A stretch of DNA of 64,000 bases from Theionarchaea archaeon. GTDB taxonomy: Archaea > Methanobacteriota_B > Thermococci > Methanofastidiosales > SZ-28-30. A program made the position numbers and the translations under genes. Location: the NCBI GenBank assembly GCA_018992685.1, contig JACVGT010000001.1, positions 100,458 to 164,457 of the forward strand, in the 5' to 3' direction. The notes beneath the pieces are model-generated. The model worked only from the letters and a program-made list of their open reading frames with translations. It ran no database searches and was not told the origin of the DNA. Positions 46,863 through 55,268 of the stretch are shown piece by piece; position 1 is the stretch's first letter, and each line of letters starts with the position of its first letter.

Positions 46863-46966
46863 AGCGTGCCCCTCTTTATAAAGGGTGCTCCGACTTTTCG
46901 ATAGGCACGCGGGGATGCAAAAAAGGAGGTACCACAAGGCTTTTAAGGCATGATTGAGTAGATGAG
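46863..46966 (+). other. Orphan second CRISPR leader without array
   Basis: 104 nt identical to 41805-41908 except for about three mismatches, in the same orientation and following a cas4 remnant, but not followed by any repeat. It retains the TATA-like CTTTTAAGG, so it may still promote transcription into 46966-47000. A short palindrome GATGAG-tatcat-CTCATC follows at once (46961-46978). Confidence 0.85.
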
Positions 46967-47636
46967 TATCATCTCATCACCTTTGAAATGGAATTCCAGT
47001 TCTTACCTGTAATATCTTGTAGTTAAGTGTTTATAAGGTTTTCGATTTCAGATTTTAAATTGTGGATGGATTGATTGCATGAATTGCCCTCATGTTCCCG
47101 TTAATTATCTAGAGTAGCGACTTCAGCAGGAAAAAGTACTATTTGTTGAGAATGGTGTCTTCTGTAGTATTTTCCTCAATGAGAACACATATTCTTTCAG
47201 TCCGATCTCCATACAAAAGGTGAAACCTGTTAGTGCTCTGGATTTCGAATGCGCAAATTGCTCTCTAATTATAAATTGTATATGAAAAGGTTTAGAACAG
47301 TGCAATTCTTTACTTTGAATAAGAAATCGAAAGAAATGCAGGTAGCAGGTGAGAAGTATGAAGTTGGGACTTCAGAAGTTTTCATATAGATTCGCTGAGC
47401 AGGTACTAAACAGCAGACCACGTTCTTATGTATTTTTCTCAAGGCACCCACGACATGTATAACTTCGCCTGAATGACTCGCTTGATTACTTCTTATGTGG
47501 TTCTTCACCTCGGCATTTCTATCCCCCAGAGTCTGAAAAAGTATGGCTCTCTCTATCAGAATTGATACGCACCATTAATATTGGCAGAAGGGTAGCCATC
47601 ATGGGAGGTTCATACAGATCACTGATTATGCGCTTG
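46967..47636. other. Gene-poor stretch after the orphan leader
   Basis: No convincing gene. Short open stretches with protein-like composition occur on the plus strand (around 47140-47270, 47282-47389 and 47530-47640), which may be coding DNA in decay, but I recognise none of them. A minus-strand frame at 47269-47508 lacks a ribosome site. Confidence 0.4.
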
Positions 47637-47894
47637 TCAAATCTCTGGGATGGATGTCATTCTCTTTTCACTTTCTTTTTTCGCTTTGTGGACGATTTCT
47701 TCAAAGGTTTTTCCTTCTAGACATTCGGCAAATTCTTCAGTATCCATGAGTTCACTACAATGTTCTATAGAGCGAAGTCTTATATAATCTGCCCATCTGC
47801 TGTTCTGCCAGCAATTCATCAAACAAGGATTCTGCATAGATAGCTTTTTATGTTTCTTTACACTACGCATCATCATGGAAACTGTTGAACTCAA
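47637..47894 (-). CDS. Possible small hypothetical protein (85 aa)
   Basis: The C-terminal half (ELMDTEEFAECLEGKTFEEI, then HKAKKESEKR) has a protein-like charged helical pattern; the N-terminal part is less convincing and overlaps the start of the divergent RHH gene by 20 nt. A shorter start at about 47870 is possible. No family recognised. Confidence 0.3.
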   Translation of the reverse strand: MSSTVSMMMRSVKKHKKLSMQNPCLMNCWQNSRWADYIRLRSIEHCSELMDTEEFAECLEGKTFEEIVHKAKKESEKRMTSIPEI

Positions 47895-48117
47895 CTTGAC
47901 AGAAGAAGAGTCTAGGCAAATCGATGCTTATGTTAAGCGAGCTGGTTATTCCTCCCGGTCTGAATTCATGAGGGAATTCCTACTCCATGTAACAGAACCC
48001 GAACTCTCTGAAAAGGTCTTAAAAGAAATTGCCGTTGCCCGGAACCAGAAGCAAAGAGGAGAAGTTTTCTCCCTCGAAAGAAATCAAGAAGCAGTTGGGG
48101 CTTTGAATGAGTTATGA
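47875..48117 (+). CDS. Ribbon-helix-helix antitoxin
   Basis: An 80-aa CopG/ParD-type RHH protein: METVELNLTEEESRQIDAYV gives the DNA-binding strand and first helix, then GYSSRSEFMREFLLHV the second. The charged C-terminal half would wrap the toxin and neutralise it. A TATA-like TTTTTTATG lies about 30 nt upstream of the ATG. Its last codons overlap the start of a RelE-type toxin gene, the usual antitoxin-toxin order, but the toxin is truncated. Confidence 0.8.
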   Translation: METVELNLTEEESRQIDAYVKRAGYSSRSEFMREFLLHVTEPELSEKVLKEIAVARNQKQRGEVFSLERNQEAVGALNEL

Positions 48118-48283
48118 TCTCACTTTTTCAGCATTAGCTTCAAAGAAACTCAGAAAATTGGATAAGAAAAAGGCTTTGCTCATTATCAAAAAACTGGAGG
48201 AAACAGCCAGTTCTCCAGCTCGTTATTTGGAACCGTTGCGTAGAATTGACGCATACAGGGTGAGGGCAGGGGAGCCAGGATAA
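48107..48283 (+). pseudogene. Truncated RelE-type toxin
   Basis: Opens MSYDLTFSALASKKLRKLDK and continues to RYLEPLRRIDAYRVRAG, the RelE/ParE fold up to the strand that carries the first catalytic-core arginines, then meets a stop after 58 codons, where full toxins have 85-95. The stop falls inside a 15-bp direct repeat (GAGCCAGGATAATGA at 48272-48286 and 48292-48306), probably the scar of the deletion. Not expected to be active; overlaps the antitoxin gene by 11 nt. Confidence 0.75.
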
Positions 48284-48348
48284 TGAAGCATGAGCCAGGA
48301 TAATGAGGGGCTCCATCAGATCAAGACGTGATTGGAGAACGTGATACC

Positions 48349-49257
48349 ATGAGAACAAAGAAGACCCTGCTGGTTGTGTGGGTTACCCTCTTTCTATGCG
48401 GATTCGTCTTAATTTCCTATCTGAGACAAGAGCAATTTGAAGAACACCTGGAGAATGAAATAATTGATATACAAGAAGAAATGGAAACTGTCTCATCTGA
48501 GCTTCAGGACGAATGTGAAACTCTTGACAGGAGTAGCCCTGAAGATGTTCTGCTTTATCTTGGACTGACGACTTATCCCTATTCTGGCGATTATTTCCTT
48601 GATTTCAGCGAATATATGAAGAAAAAACCGAGAGGTAATCTCTTCTTGGGCACCTTCCTCACACAGGCAGATGAAGGTGCTTTCCTAGAGGGTTGTTTCA
48701 CACTTCGTGTATCGTATTTTAATGTACGTGACTACTGGTATAGTGAGACTGAACCAGGCAAGATATTTCTGGATTCCTGCCAGCAATATGAGAAAAAGAA
48801 CCAGGGCTTTTCCTGGGAAGAATTCAGGAACTCAGATGATTTTGGACAATTTCTCAATGAACTCTGCAATTTCATAGAAGACAAAGAGGATATCAGCCTC
48901 CAAGAGACATATCAGCAGATTGAGGATTTGGGAAAGATAAAGACGGGAAATATATATCGAAAGGCTTTACTACAGTCTTATATCTACCTGGCAGAGACCA
49001 GCTACAGTAAGTACCAGGAACACAAACAAGACGACTTTATGAAGGCACTCGTTGACGCCGAAGTGGTCTATACGGTCTATGATTTCTCTCAGAACTGGGA
49101 TACTAAGCAAATAGCTTTCACAACTCTAGAACCATTTCAAAGAGACACTTTTTTTATGCATAGTAGTGTTCTCGATATCGGATTTGCCTTTATAGTTTCA
49201 ACTTTGATTGTGATTGCAATCTGGATCGTTTTCAGTGAATTGAAAAAGGGAGAGTGA
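48349..49257 (+). CDS. Membrane protein with N- and C-terminal TM helices
   Basis: A 302-aa protein with one TM helix at residues 5-24 (LLVVWVTLFLCGFVLISYL), a coiled-coil-like stretch right after it (EEHLENEIIDIQEEMETVSS), a soluble domain of about 220 residues facing outside, and a second TM helix near the end followed by SELKKGE. No family recognised. Start at ATG 48349 rather than GTG 48328 because the hydrophobic helix then follows a short basic start. It stands alone. Confidence 0.65.
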   Translation: MRTKKTLLVVWVTLFLCGFVLISYLRQEQFEEHLENEIIDIQEEMETVSSELQDECETLDRSSPEDVLLYLGLTTYPYSGDYFLDFSEYMKKKPRGNLFLGTFLTQADEGAFLEGCFTLRVSYFNVRDYWYSETEPGKIFLDSCQQYEKKNQGFSWEEFRNSDDFGQFLNELCNFIEDKEDISLQETYQQIEDLGKIKTGNIYRKALLQSYIYLAETSYSKYQEHKQDDFMKALVDAEVVYTVYDFSQNWDTKQIAFTTLEPFQRDTFFMHSSVLDIGFAFIVSTLIVIAIWIVFSELKKGE

Positions 49258-49318
49258 AGTTCAGAGAATGATCTCTATGGTACTAGTTTCTCTGTACTTG
49301 TTTGACCTCTTTCACTGA

Positions 49319-49610
49319 TCAACCACACTCAGACAGTGTATTATAGACTGTCCACATTAAGAAGCATATAATGTAGAACATGAAAAAATAGTACATAAGT
49401 TTTCTGTACTTTTCTGCGGATCGTCTTTCATATCTGAAGAAGAAATGAGCAAATAGCAACCAAGCGGCATTGAAAATCACGAAAAATAATATTCCCTGGC
49501 AGCTCAGGAAGAAATTATAGAAGAAGATACCGCCCAGAAACGTAGATCGCAGCCAAAAGCAGAACTTTCAGGGTGGATTTCATCATGTTTCTTGCATTTT
49601 CTTGCTTCAC
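49319..49610 (-). pseudogene. Small membrane protein gene with a frameshift
   Basis: Start GTG 49610 has a strong GGAGGTG 5-6 nt upstream. The frame codes KQENARNMMKSTLKVLLLAA then breaks after YVSG near 49541; a 1-nt shift there opens a clean frame (GGIFFYNFFLSCQG, then FNAAWLLFAHFFFRYERRSA and YYFFMFYIICFLMWTVYNTL) to the stop at 49319. Together this is a three-helix membrane protein of about 95 aa. The break is at a GGGCGG run, so a sequencing error is possible. The rest of the gap 49258-49737 is empty. Confidence 0.65.
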
Positions 49611-49737
49611 TTTTTCACCTCCTTTATGTTCTTAGTTCTCGGGACAGGAGGTATCATCCCACAGGATGATACCCCGAGCTCTCCCAGTTTCAATCGATCA
49701 GGGGTAGAGGACAGAACTCAAACCGTTCAGTGATAAC

Positions 49738-51297
49738 CTATTCTCCGGGAGTGTTGGCGAACGGAAAGAATGTTGGCAAGATACGGAGGAGAGCGTCTTT
49801 TCCTGCTTTGTCCAGAAAAGACAACTCAATCCGGACTATTCCATCATCTGAGATCTGAAGATCAACTCTTTTCTTCTGTATATTCACACGTGTGTTTTGA
49901 ATGGTATCCCACGGAATCACCCGGGGTTTCTTCAGGATAGTATTAAATAACGTTATGGAATTGCGCGTTATCAGAAAATAAGGTGTTTTGGCGAACCAGA
50001 ACCCTACGAGAAGATTCAAAAAAGGGAAGATGAGATACAAGAACCCAGCTGAATGATTCCTGCCGTATACCTCAAGAAACCCACAAAACATGAAAAGGGC
50101 TCCAGATACAAACCATATGGTGAAAATAGTAGAAGATCTCCTGAATTCGTGTATTTCCAGACCTTTATCTGCCGTATTCTCTATGTACCTTTGCAGGGGA
50201 TGGATTCCTGTTAGGAAAAATGCTCCCAGCACAGATAGCACAGCTAGTATCCCATAGTAGTATTCAAGTGGAGGGCGGGGGGAAAGTGTCCGAAAAGGGA
50301 TCCCCTCAAGGCTACAGCAAAATATGTCGCAATTGCCGTTTCTACAGCACTGCCACACCACTGTATCACCATAAACTGCAGGGTGCAATATGGTCTCCCT
50401 GCTTGAAGAAATGTAGAGCAGTCTGTTTGTGGCAAGATCATACCCAAAGAGGTCGCTCCTAGGGCGAGAGTCCGAATCAAAATCCGTTTCAGCCCATACG
50501 ATAGTATTCCCTTCAAAATCTATTTCCATACACTTATACACAATCTCAATCTCAATCTCACTACCCGTGGAGACAGTGTATACACCCACAAGCCTATCAC
50601 CGTGAGCTCGTCCCAGAAAGACAACCCTATCACCACTGGGCACGATTTGGTCGAAACGTGGGTCTTCACAGACACGAAACTCCCGGTTGTCGGAAAGATC
50701 ACATCCATAGCCAACATCCTTGCCATTTCTTTCGTCTATCCATACCACAACGTCCCCGGAAACTCGAGGCCACCTTTGATTATATTTGTTCTTGGTTATA
50801 CGAATCTCCTCATTACGAGAAAGATCATATCCATAGATTTCCCAGTTTGTATAGTGCCGGTCGTCCTGCCAGACCACCAAGGTTCCCGAAATATCGGGAT
50901 GGTTCTGATTTGATGAGTCCCAGGTGATACGGAATTCTTCCCCAGTTTCAAGGTTGAACCCATAAATATCATCATTGCCATTCCTGGTGTCTACCCAGAC
51001 GACGTACGACCCAGAGATTTCAGGGTTAGTCTGATCATTCGGATCATCTGTAATCTGAACCTCCTCTCCAGTCTCAAGGTTGAACCCATAGATGTCCCTG
51101 TTGCCATTTCTGGTGTCTACCCAGACGACGTATGACCCAAAAATTCGAGGAGCGTATTGATCATTCTCATCGTGGGTAATCTGAACCTCAGAAGAGCTCT
51201 CCAGAAAGCCACACATGACAGAATTCAAGAGCAGAAGGACCACAACGGAGACGAGCCCAACCCGTATGATTTTGACAGCCGTGCTTGCCTCACTCAT
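49738..51297 (-). CDS. Membrane-anchored TolB/PD40-like beta-propeller with PH-like tail
   Basis: A 519-aa protein. An N-terminal TM helix (VGLVSVVVLLLLNSVMCGFL) precedes six or so propeller blades with the repeat SYVVWVDTRNGN-DIYGFNL and EVQITDD, as in TolB-type or PD40 beta-propellers. Two or three TM helices follow (about 365-450), and the last 80 residues look like a bacterial PH domain (YFLITRNSITLFNTILKK; PRVIPWDTIQ). Start set at ATG 51297: TTTAAATA at 51320-51327 is a TATA box, making it leaderless. A TTG at 51339 would lie upstream of that box. Confidence 0.75.
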   Translation of the reverse strand: MSEASTAVKIIRVGLVSVVVLLLLNSVMCGFLESSSEVQITHDENDQYAPRIFGSYVVWVDTRNGNRDIYGFNLETGEEVQITDDPNDQTNPEISGSYVVWVDTRNGNDDIYGFNLETGEEFRITWDSSNQNHPDISGTLVVWQDDRHYTNWEIYGYDLSRNEEIRITKNKYNQRWPRVSGDVVVWIDERNGKDVGYGCDLSDNREFRVCEDPRFDQIVPSGDRVVFLGRAHGDRLVGVYTVSTGSEIEIEIVYKCMEIDFEGNTIVWAETDFDSDSRPRSDLFGYDLATNRLLYISSSRETILHPAVYGDTVVWQCCRNGNCDIFCCSLEGIPFRTLSPRPPLEYYYGILAVLSVLGAFFLTGIHPLQRYIENTADKGLEIHEFRRSSTIFTIWFVSGALFMFCGFLEVYGRNHSAGFLYLIFPFLNLLVGFWFAKTPYFLITRNSITLFNTILKKPRVIPWDTIQNTRVNIQKKRVDLQISDDGIVRIELSFLDKAGKDALLRILPTFFPFANTPGE

Positions 51298-51335
51298 ATT
51301 CAAGAAAAAGAACCATACGTATTTAAAGATACCTA

Positions 51336-52244
51336 TCAAAGATGGAAAGCAGGGCCTCCACTACCAGAAAATAGTTTAGAAAGTACGATAGCTGGCGTGA
51401 CAGATTTCTGCAGAGAAGGAAAGCATTCATTCGTTGACAGATCGATGCAGTAACTGTGATCAGTTATAGTCATCCAGTCTCTTCCATATGACCATGCGTT
51501 GTCTCGAAACTGTGCTATGGTGTACCCACTGGGATTTTCGGCTTCACTTGTACAATTATCACATTGGTATGGGACTTCAGAAATGCCATCATAACCTGCC
51601 CGACTGCTGTAGCCTGTATGCACATGCAGGTCTCCAAAATGCCAGTATGAGTCGATGAATGGAGGGTATTCAGGATTAGGTATGGTAGGATAGGGTTGGA
51701 GAACTTGAATGGAGTGCACTTTTTCCACAGTGTGGGTTTCACCCTGGTACTCATACTCTAGGAGGATGTACATCGTTTCTGCGGTACCCACCATCGGACT
51801 ATCTCCAAATAGCTGACTGGAATCAATGGTGACTGTTTGAATATCCGTTCCTTGTAGAATTATCCCCATTAGGCTCACTAATCTTTCATGCGTTAGATAG
51901 ATATCTTCTTTTTCTCCTCTTGAACTCAAGAGAGTCTCGTATTCATCCAACGTCTTTTGGTACTCCTCCCATTCGTTTCCTACTCCTACCAGTTTTCTGG
52001 AAATACCCTTCTCGTGTAAAACTGCATTTTGGCAAGAGATCTTGAGTGAAGTGAGAATAAGCTCTTCACTGGAATCACCTTTAAAAGTGAATTGCACTTT
52101 CCCATGGAAAACTCCCTGTCGAATGAGGTATCCCGGCATTTCTATTCCGACCTCGACGAGCTGATCCTGACTAAGAAGTACTTCTGCTTGTAAGAACATG
52201 ATGAGAGCTGATGCCAGCGCAAGTTCAATGTGGACTGCTTTCAT
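51336..52244 (-). CDS. Secreted protein with truncated PHP-type domain
   Basis: A 302-aa protein with a signal-peptide-like start (LALASALIMFLQ). Residues 30-190 are a beta-rich domain without a known family. At about 203 a PHP-like metal site begins (HFGDLHVHTGYSSRAGYDG) and WMTITDHSYCIDL gives the next ligands, but the protein ends 40 residues later, whereas PHP phosphoesterases need 150-200 more residues. So the enzyme part is incomplete and the gene may be broken. It overlaps the 4-TM gene upstream by 20 nt. Confidence 0.6.
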   Translation of the reverse strand: MKAVHIELALASALIMFLQAEVLLSQDQLVEVGIEMPGYLIRQGVFHGKVQFTFKGDSSEELILTSLKISCQNAVLHEKGISRKLVGVGNEWEEYQKTLDEYETLLSSRGEKEDIYLTHERLVSLMGIILQGTDIQTVTIDSSQLFGDSPMVGTAETMYILLEYEYQGETHTVEKVHSIQVLQPYPTIPNPEYPPFIDSYWHFGDLHVHTGYSSRAGYDGISEVPYQCDNCTSEAENPSGYTIAQFRDNAWSYGRDWMTITDHSYCIDLSTNECFPSLQKSVTPAIVLSKLFSGSGGPAFHL

Positions 52245-52644
52245 GCTCTCCCTCTTTTTTCTCTCGTTTCCACAAGCGCAAAGTTACTGCTATTGTGGAC
52301 AGTAGTAGGACAGGGTATTCTATCCAGATAATTGGATCAGTGTGTTCAAATTCTCCAAGGACCATGGCAGAATAATATCCAAAAGGTAGTAGCCAGATAA
52401 TCGTGCCTATTCTACCCAGGTAAAGGAAAAACCTATGGCGGAAGAGCCAGACACCAATGATAATCAGAATCAATGGAACGTCAACAATAAGACTTGTTAC
52501 AATGGTTTGTTTCGATGGAGTAAAACCACTGAGAACATACCCAACAAACCCACCCCCCAATTCCCAGTACACTATAGTTGCAATCAAAGGAATGGTAGCT
52601 ACTCTCGCTGCAACGGTAATCCCCACTTTATTGCCAGTTTTCAA
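52225..52644 (-). CDS. Four-TM membrane protein, cassette copy A (139 aa)
   Basis: A hydrophobic 139-aa protein, four helices, with the conserved block LFRHRFFLYLGRIGTIIWLL and then FGYYSAMVLGEFEHTDPI. The start is TTG 52644, 6 nt after GGAGGTAA; the paralogue at 53304-53723 has the same TTG with GGAGGTAG and the same length. It overlaps the preceding small gene and the following secreted-protein gene, so all three are translationally coupled. Family unknown. Confidence 0.65.
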   Translation of the reverse strand: MKTGNKVGITVAARVATIPLIATIVYWELGGGFVGYVLSGFTPSKQTIVTSLIVDVPLILIIIGVWLFRHRFFLYLGRIGTIIWLLPFGYYSAMVLGEFEHTDPIIWIEYPVLLLSTIAVTLRLWKREKKEGEHESSPH

Positions 52645-52807
52645 TTGAGTTACCTCCCAGTCTATCTCTTGTTGGAAATTCCAGACCAATTATCCTTGAG
52701 AATCTGATCTTAAATCGCTTCCTAAGAAGAGACATTTTAAGATCATTAGAAAAGAATGTGCCATAACTCAATTTTCTGACTTTTCCGTACTCAAGTCTGA
52801 ACTTCAT
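52628..52807 (-). CDS. Small basic protein, cassette copy A (59 aa)
   Basis: Start ATG 52807 has AGGAGGT about 9 nt upstream and a TATA-like CTATATATA at about 52850. The 59-aa product begins MKFRLEYGKVRKLSYGTFFS and is basic. Its copy at 53713-53886 keeps the first 25 residues nearly unchanged but diverges after NDLKM, so only the first half looks constrained. Its end overlaps the TTG of the 4-TM gene. No family recognised. Confidence 0.45.
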   Translation of the reverse strand: MKFRLEYGKVRKLSYGTFFSNDLKMSLLRKRFKIRFSRIIGLEFPTRDRLGGNSIENWQ

Positions 52808-53025
52808 CGAGCCACAACCTCCTGTACTTTTCATACAAGAGCACTGGTATATATAGCTTTGCACGAGTGGCATGAGTGATTTGGCAATTAGTACACTGAA
52901 GTATATTCATATATCAACAAGACTCTTAGTCTCTCTAGGCTGATTGAAACAGGACATATCTAGAGGAAATCTTCCTGGCATCTGAACTACGGAGAATCCT
53001 TGTAGGACCTTTTCTACTGAAATCG
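52660..53025. repeat. Long direct repeat, unit A (partner 53740-54095)
   Basis: About 365 bp repeated in the same orientation at about 53740-54095. It covers the end of one secreted-protein copy, the promoter and the first half of the small gene. Identity is highest (about 90% or more by eye) over 52740-52900 / 53815-53970. Confidence 0.75.
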
Positions 53026-53320
53026 CCAATTTTGCCTCGGCACCGTGGATGTTTTCCTCTCCAGCTTGTGAATTCAGAAGAGTGTTGTATTTGCTCAGTG
53101 GATTTTGGCATTCTTCCGCCTCCTTTCCTATTCTTCCGAGTTTTCTGAAAATGTCATTCTCAAATGGCATTCCATTCTGCCCATGGATTCTAAGTGAAAT
53201 GAGGCCGAGTTCTTCATTGGGATTCCTTTTGAAGACGAGTTGATCTCGACCAAGAAATACTTCTACTTGCAACAAGATGAGTAGTAATGTCTGCGCTAAC
53301 TGATTATAGGTTGTTTTCAT
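52907..53320 (-). pseudogene. Truncated paralogue of the secreted PHP protein (copy B)
   Basis: The 137-aa product resembles the first half of 51336-52244: a signal-like start (LAQTLLLILLQVEVFLGRDQ against FLQAEVLLSQDQ), EELGLISLRIHGQNG against EELILTSLKISCQN, and KVLQGFSVVQM against IILQGTDIQTV. The PHP part is missing. It overlaps the copy B 4-TM gene by 17 nt, the same arrangement as copy A. Confidence 0.65.
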
Positions 53321-53723
53321 GTTCCTTCTCCTTCTTACTCAGATTCCACAAGAACCAGATTACTGATACAGTCGATAAGAATAGTACCAAAAAGATAATG
53401 AAGACTATTGGCTCAGCATGTTCAGGTTCTCCCAGAACCATGAAAGAGAAAAATCCAAAAGGGAATAGCCAGACAGCGGTACCTATCCTCCCCAGGTAGA
53501 GGAATAATTTACGATGAGGAAGCCAGACTCCAATTGCAATTGCAATTATTGGAACGCCGACAATGAGATTCGATCCAAGGGTTTCTTTTGAAAGGGCAAA
53601 ATCCCTGTACACAATGTCTCCGATGAATCCAGTTGCCGATGCCCAAAGCAGTGGAACTATAATCAGAGGAACGGTAGCTACTCTCGCAAGGTTAGCAGCG
53701 TTTACTATACTGTCAGTTTTCAA
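53304..53723 (-). CDS. Four-TM membrane protein, cassette copy B (139 aa)
   Basis: Paralogue of 52225-52644, identical in length, sharing ARVATVPLI near the start and KLFLYLGRIGTAVWLFPFGF. TTG start at 53723 with GGAGGTAG 7 nt upstream. Overlaps the small gene before it and the truncated secreted gene after it. The reading frame is intact although its partner is broken. Confidence 0.65.
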   Translation of the reverse strand: MKTDSIVNAANLARVATVPLIIVPLLWASATGFIGDIVYRDFALSKETLGSNLIVGVPIIAIAIGVWLPHRKLFLYLGRIGTAVWLFPFGFFSFMVLGEPEHAEPIVFIIFLVLFLSTVSVIWFLWNLSKKEKEHENNL

Positions 53724-53886
53724 TGGAACTACCTCCGAATTTGCTTCTTGTCAGAAATTCCAAACCACCTATCATGAGAAGTGCTACTTCAAATTCCTTC
53801 CCAAAAAGTAACATTTTAAGATCATTAGAAAAGAATGTACCATCACTCAATTTTCCGGCTTTTCCGTACTCAAGTCTGGACTTCAT
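53713..53886 (-). CDS. Small protein, cassette copy B (57 aa)
   Basis: Paralogue of 52628-52807. Starts MKSRLEYGKAGKLSDGTFFS and shares the ribosome site AGGAGGT and the TATA-like CTATATATA with copy A, both within a long DNA repeat. Diverges after NDLKM. May be losing function. Confidence 0.4.
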   Translation of the reverse strand: MKSRLEYGKAGKLSDGTFFSNDLKMLLFGKEFEVALLMIGGLEFLTRSKFGGSSIEN

Positions 53887-53984
53887 CGAGCCACAACCTC
53901 CTGTACTTTTCATACAAGAGCACTGGTATATATAGCTCTGCACGAGTGGCATGAGTGATTTAGCAATTAGTACCTGAGGTGTAT

Positions 53985-54110
53985 TCATAGATCAACAAAA
54001 CTCCTAGTCTCTGCAAGCTGATTGAAACAGGATATATCTAAAGGAGACCCTCCTGACATCTGAACTACGGAGAATCCTTGTAGGACCTTTTCTACTCCAA
54101 TGAAGGAGTT
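53985..54110 (-). pseudogene. Third remnant of the secreted-protein gene
   Basis: In minus-strand reading VEKVLQGFSVVQMSGGSPLD and then CFNQLAETRSFVDL match the end of the 52907-53320 product almost residue for residue. No start and no signal peptide; upstream DNA belongs to the aldo/keto reductase promoter. Shows that the cassette once existed in at least three copies. Confidence 0.65.
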
Positions 54111-54284
54111 TCTGAGATTCAGCTGTCTGTGCTGGCTCGATAGAAATAGAGAAGTATTAATATTTATAGACACTCCACCTGTGAGAAGATTCATTTCTGC
54201 AGGGAGACTCTTTTTCACAGGAAGGCTTTTTAAAGTCCGTGTCATAAGATTTCTAAAGATTTCTCAGCAGAAAAAGGTGATAAA

Positions 54285-55268
54285 ATGAAATACAGGAATC
54301 TAGGCCGTCACGGATTGAAAATCTCAGAAATCTCCGTTGGAACTATGTTCCATGGTTCCTATATTCCCCGAGAGGACTCAACAAAAGTGCTGGCAGAAGC
54401 ACTCAACCAGGGTATCAATTTCATAGATTGTGCAGATCGGTACGGGATTTTTGACTCAGAATTAGACTCTGACAAACGCCTGCGAGCAGAAATTATACTA
54501 GGAGAATTCTTGAAGGATTATGACAGAGAAGATTTAGTTATCAGCAGCAAAGTCTTTTACAAGATGCGCGAATCCCCGAATTCTGGCGGGCTGAGCCGTA
54601 AACACATCCGAGAAGAGATCAATCATTCCCTGGAGTATTTGCAGACCGACTACCTGGACATGTATTTCTGCCACAGACCTGACAGAGATACGCCGCTAGA
54701 AGAAACCATTGCTGTCATGAGCAGACTGGTGGATGAAGGGCTAATCCACTACTGGGGCACAAGCTGGTGGCCTCCTGTCATGGTAGAAAGAACGATTGCT
54801 CTGGCAAAAGAAATGGGACACCATCCTCCAGCAGTTGAACAGCCGCCCTACCACTTTAATGCCCGCTTCATTGAGACCGATCTCTTTGATGTCGCGAACT
54901 ATCATGGGTTGGGTATCACCGCTTTTGAGGCACTATCTGGCGGCTTTTACACAGGAAAGTACATCAATGGAGTCCCTGAGGGAAGTAGAGGATCGAAGAC
55001 CCATTTTGTAACACAGGAAAGACTTGAGGCCAGGAGAGAGCAATTACAGAAGTTGATTGAGATTGCCAGCTCTCTGGACATACCCTTGTGTCAGCTGGCA
55101 CTAGCATGGGTACTGAGGAGGCCGGAAATCTCTTCCACCATCATGGGTGCCTCACGGCCTGAGCAGGTTGTGGTCAATGCAGGAGCATCTGATGTGATGC
55201 TGGATCACGACATTCTTGACCAGATCGAGGAAGTCCTGGGAAACAAGCCTGTGTCACAATTCAGGTAG
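54285..55268 (+). CDS. Aldo/keto reductase (Kv-beta-like)
   Basis: A 327-aa TIM-barrel oxidoreductase. Catalytic Asp and Tyr lie in NFIDCADRYGIF, Lys in VISSKVFYK, and His in DYLDMYFCHRPD, the AKR tetrad D-Y-K-H. The LGRHGLKISEISVGT start and HYWGTSWWPP resemble the AKR6 (Kv-beta) group. It reduces or oxidises carbonyl compounds with NADPH; substrate unknown. AAAAGGTGAT lies before the ATG and TATA-like sequence about 55 nt upstream. The 373-nt gap after it (55269-55641) has no gene I can support. Confidence 0.88.
   Translation: MKYRNLGRHGLKISEISVGTMFHGSYIPREDSTKVLAEALNQGINFIDCADRYGIFDSELDSDKRLRAEIILGEFLKDYDREDLVISSKVFYKMRESPNSGGLSRKHIREEINHSLEYLQTDYLDMYFCHRPDRDTPLEETIAVMSRLVDEGLIHYWGTSWWPPVMVERTIALAKEMGHHPPAVEQPPYHFNARFIETDLFDVANYHGLGITAFEALSGGFYTGKYINGVPEGSRGSKTHFVTQERLEARREQLQKLIEIASSLDIPLCQLALAWVLRRPEISSTIMGASRPEQVVVNAGASDVMLDHDILDQIEEVLGNKPVSQFR

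Noticed and set aside
46976..46990. Reverse-strand match to the first bases of the CRISPR repeat (TTTCAAAGGTGA)
   Set aside because: Only about 12 bases match and the rest of the repeat is absent; chance or tiny remnant cannot be told apart.
47123..47508. Small minus-strand frames after the orphan leader
   Set aside because: No ribosome sites; composition looks random, and short plus-strand stretches are equally open.
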